This document shows positions 60,456 through 62,500 of a stretch of DNA of 62,500 nt, piece by piece. The position numbers were made by a program, and so were the translations under genes. This DNA is from Symbiodinium natans (lineage: Eukaryota > Sar > Dinophyceae > Suessiales > Symbiodiniaceae): contig CAJNDS010002643.1 in the NCBI GenBank assembly GCA_905221605.1, forward strand, positions 125,001 to 187,500, written 5' to 3'. How positions within the stretch are numbered: position 1 is the first letter of the stretch; each line of letters begins with the position of its first letter. Below the pieces are notes generated by a model. That model saw only the letters and a list, made by a program, of their open reading frames with translations, searched no databases and was not told where the DNA came from.

Positions 60456-61160
60456 CTACGCCGGGCCTGGCGAGCGGTCGCCCTGTCCCCCCTGCTTACT
60501 CTTCAGACAGCAACATTCTAATCCTGCCTCCAAAGCTGTTTTGGCCTTTGCCGCCTCCTCCTCCTCCTCCTCCTCCTCCTCCTCCTCCTCCTCCTCCTCC
60601 TCCTCCTCCTCCTCCTCCTCCTCCTCCTCCTCCTCCTCCTCCTCCTCCTCCTCCTCCTCCTCCTCCTCCTCCTCCTCCTCCCTTTCCTTCTTGGCCCGCT
60701 TGGCGGCGGCCTTCGCCCGCGCCTCGCGAGCTTTGGCGGCGTTGCTCATAGCATGCGGCAAGACCCTGAACTCTGTTTCATGCGGCCTGGCGCAGCTCTG
60801 CATGGAAGCTGAGCCACTTGTCGATGAGAGGCCGAAACGCATCAAGGGCCTCGCGCGGCACGTCCAGGGCCGCGGCCTGCACACGCCACACACTACACGA
60901 CTGCGACGCATGCTGTCTGCTTCTGAGGGCTGCGCGAGGAGGGCATACAGGTCCGCAAAAGTGGTGTCCGTGAGTTCTTCCGGCTTCAGGCCCAACGTGA
61001 TCACCACGAAGATGCCTCAGCGAACATAGGCCTGCGCTCGCGACCCGCTGCCCCCCACATGGGCTGCGCACGCTTCAGCTCCTTCCGAATTTCTCTCCAA
61101 GAGATGCCTTCCGGGGCACAACTCTGTCCCTCTTCCGGTCAGAACTGCCACGGGCCTCGG
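60456..61160 (-). pseudogene. Frameshifted protein with poly-Glu tract
   Basis: Reading minus from about 61130, one frame gives EGISWREIRKELKRAQPMWG. It hands over near 61020 to GIFVVITLGLKPEELTDTTF and ADLYALLAQPSEADSMRR. It then hands over near 60895 to VWRVQAAALDVPREALDAFR and PLIDKWLSFHAELRQAA, ending at TGA (60778). A further frame starts at an ATG (MSNAAKAREARAKAAAKRAK) and runs into about forty-two Glu codons, then KAKTALEAGLECC. The two hand-overs look like single-base frameshifts in one protein rather than introns. The WREIRKEL...F...L.L.PE pattern resembles uncharacterised, transposon-associated dinoflagellate proteins that I recall. No catalytic motif seen. Confidence 0.45.
60554..60681. 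repeat. (CCT)n trinucleotide array
   Basis: About forty-two perfect CCT/TCC triplets (GAG on minus). In three phases it reads poly-Glu (minus), poly-Ser or poly-Pro (plus), which creates several spurious long frames. Confidence 0.98.
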
Positions 61161-61919
61161 AATGACCCTTCTTGCTAAACAAATTAAGCTAAGCTGCGGC
61201 TAAAACCTAAGGGGGGTACTACCGGGCTTGCCTGGCTCGCACACATTGAGTTCACTAGGATTTAGGGCCTGGAGGGCGGGGGGGGCGTTAACCTCTAAAC
61301 CCTGAACCTCTCTTGACATATTCATGTAACTGTGCATATCAACCCGAATGGGTTCGTGGGCAAGGCACAAACCTTCGTGGGCAAGGCACACCGTGGGCCT
61401 AGTGGCCTTGGGGTGGGCCTACGGGGCCTTGAGCTTTTAGGATTCTGGGCCTACTGGTCCTTGGGCTCTAGGGGTCACGGGCTACTGGGCTTTAGGGGCT
61501 GTTGCTGGGCTTTGGGGTTTCGGGCTTAGGGCCCCCATTGAGCCTTGGGCCTTGTGGTTTGAAAGGAAGGCTGGTTTGAGATGCGGGACCCTATGGGCGG
61601 GTGGGGTTTCTCCGTCACTTTGCAAAGCTGCTTGACTGGTGAATGCTATGCTGAACCCCAAGCCCTAAACCCTAAACCTGAGGTTTTATGGGTCTTAGGG
61701 TTGAAGGCCACCGACCACGCCGACCAGAGCAGTTGGGCCAACCCTGTTCGTCTAGGAATCCGCTAAGGGTCCACTTGCGGTTCAACTACGTGTACCCTAA
61801 ACCCTGAAACCCTGAAATCCTTGTATGGTGTGAGTGGAACCTCCGAGACACTGTGCGCGCAGATGCCCCAAACTCAAGACCCTATACAGAGCCCTGAAGG
61901 TCTACAGAATTCTATAGTG
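61161..61919. other. Unique spacer, no gene seen
   Basis: It has the pair TTCGTGGGCAAGGCACA (61362 and 61375), related to 40330-40500, and GGGCTACTGG/GGGCCTACTGG words at 61445-61510. Telomere-like units are few. No gene supported. Confidence 0.4.
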
Positions 61920-62260
61920 GCCCTAAACCCGAAACCCTAAACCCTCAACCCTAAACCCTAAACCCTAAACCTAAACCGTAAACCTCAACCCTAACCCTAA
62001 ACCCTAAACGATAAGTGGCTGGTAGGAAACTTGGGAACGTGGTATCCTAGATAATCAGGTGAATACAACGTGCAGTACCTCATTTCCAAAACTCCCTCTA
62101 AGAAGTAGAGATTCATGAAGTCAGCCTGCAAGTAGACGCTGGCCAAACAGTCAATTGTGCACGATGCTAAAGAAATACACAGACTGACATGAAGCCTGGT
62201 TTCTACAAGTAAAGCTTGAGCGATGGATAGAACAGCATGTGACGTGAGAGAAACCTACCC
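61920..62260. repeat. CCCTAAA tract and unique spacer
   Basis: C orientation at 61920-62010; unique with no gene from 62011 to 62260. Confidence 0.85.
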
Positions 62261-62376
62261 TTGTGGCGTGTTCCCCCTTATGCTAACAGTCCTTGATAGG
62301 AAATACAGTACCCCCCCCCCCCCCTATGATAATCCCTAGTAAGTAATGACCGTTCGTATGAGGGGGAACATCCCAA
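62261..62376. mobile_element. TIR family B element
   Basis: The left end TGTTCCCCCTTATGCTAACA and the right end ATGAGGGGGAACATCCCAA are inverse. Internal C14 run. 116 bp, longer than the other copies because of the C run. Confidence 0.75.
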
Positions 62377-62500
62377 CCTAAAAACCTGGCCGCTAGACCC
62401 TAAACCCTGAACCCTGAACCCTGGATCCTTTATGGGGTCCTTTGACTTAGCTTTGGAGTAGACCCTGAAAAGAAAGTATATACTTTTCAGGTATAAGTAG
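62377..62500. other. Window end, no gene seen
   Basis: A short CCCTGAA patch (62397-62425), then unique AT-balanced sequence to the end. Confidence 0.5.

Noticed and set aside
60118-61029. 303-residue plus frame with poly-Ser and the 127-residue poly-Pro frame
   Set aside because: Artefacts of the CCT array; the minus-strand segments are more protein-like.

Overview
This window looks like nuclear DNA from a eukaryotic alga, most likely a dinoflagellate, possibly of the Symbiodiniaceae type. It is dominated by heptamers of the TTTAGGG (plant/algal) telomere type and its reverse CCCTAAA. These occur as many short interstitial tracts in both orientations, separated by 50-400 bp of other sequence. 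No rRNA, tRNA, CRISPR array or bacterial gene layout is visible. The dinoflagellate call rests on the TTTAGGG repeat, on several small inverted-repeat elements that I remember from such genomes, and on the style of the integrase and polymerase relics. It is an inference; no search was run.

Layout. 1-18.9 kb: telomere-like tracts mixed with at least five families of 90-170 bp terminal-inverted-repeat (TIR) elements and one GC-rich island (16.6-17.7 kb). 18.98-25.64 kb and 33.43-34.05 kb: the wreck of a Polinton/polinton-like-virus-type element. A broken family-B DNA polymerase (PolB) lies on the minus strand and a broken retroviral-type (DDE) integrase on the plus strand, diverging from an AT-rich spacer near 24.54-24.88 kb. 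A 3.0 kb segment with inverted (AT)n-(C)n ends (19.74-22.77 kb) sits inside PolB. A 7,779 bp segment with perfect 15-bp TIRs and a 4-bp ACAT target duplication (25,643-33,421) sits inside the integrase; across it the integrase reading frame resumes exactly. Telomere-like blocks and short TIR elements further split both genes. 34-62.5 kb: mostly telomere-like tracts and homogenised variants (TTTAGGGGG, TTGAGGG, GGGGCTTA), with a few scattered exon-sized coding fragments.

The few coding pieces do not form an operon or pathway. The best are the two mobile-element genes, a membrane-protein exon (49.2 kb), a Cys/His-motif membrane exon (35.7 kb), an N-terminal exon-like domain (38.0 kb), a Rep-like fragment (53.0 kb) and a frameshifted poly-Glu pseudogene (60.5-61.1 kb). 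All are partial or broken.

The most interesting signal is mechanistic. TTTAGGG blocks behave like insertions: one is flanked by a diverged ~41-bp direct duplication, two sit inside copies of one TIR element with short microhomology at the junctions, and at least six interrupt the PolB relic. The locus reads as repeated capture or synthesis of telomeric repeats at broken DNA ends, layered on nested transposon insertion.
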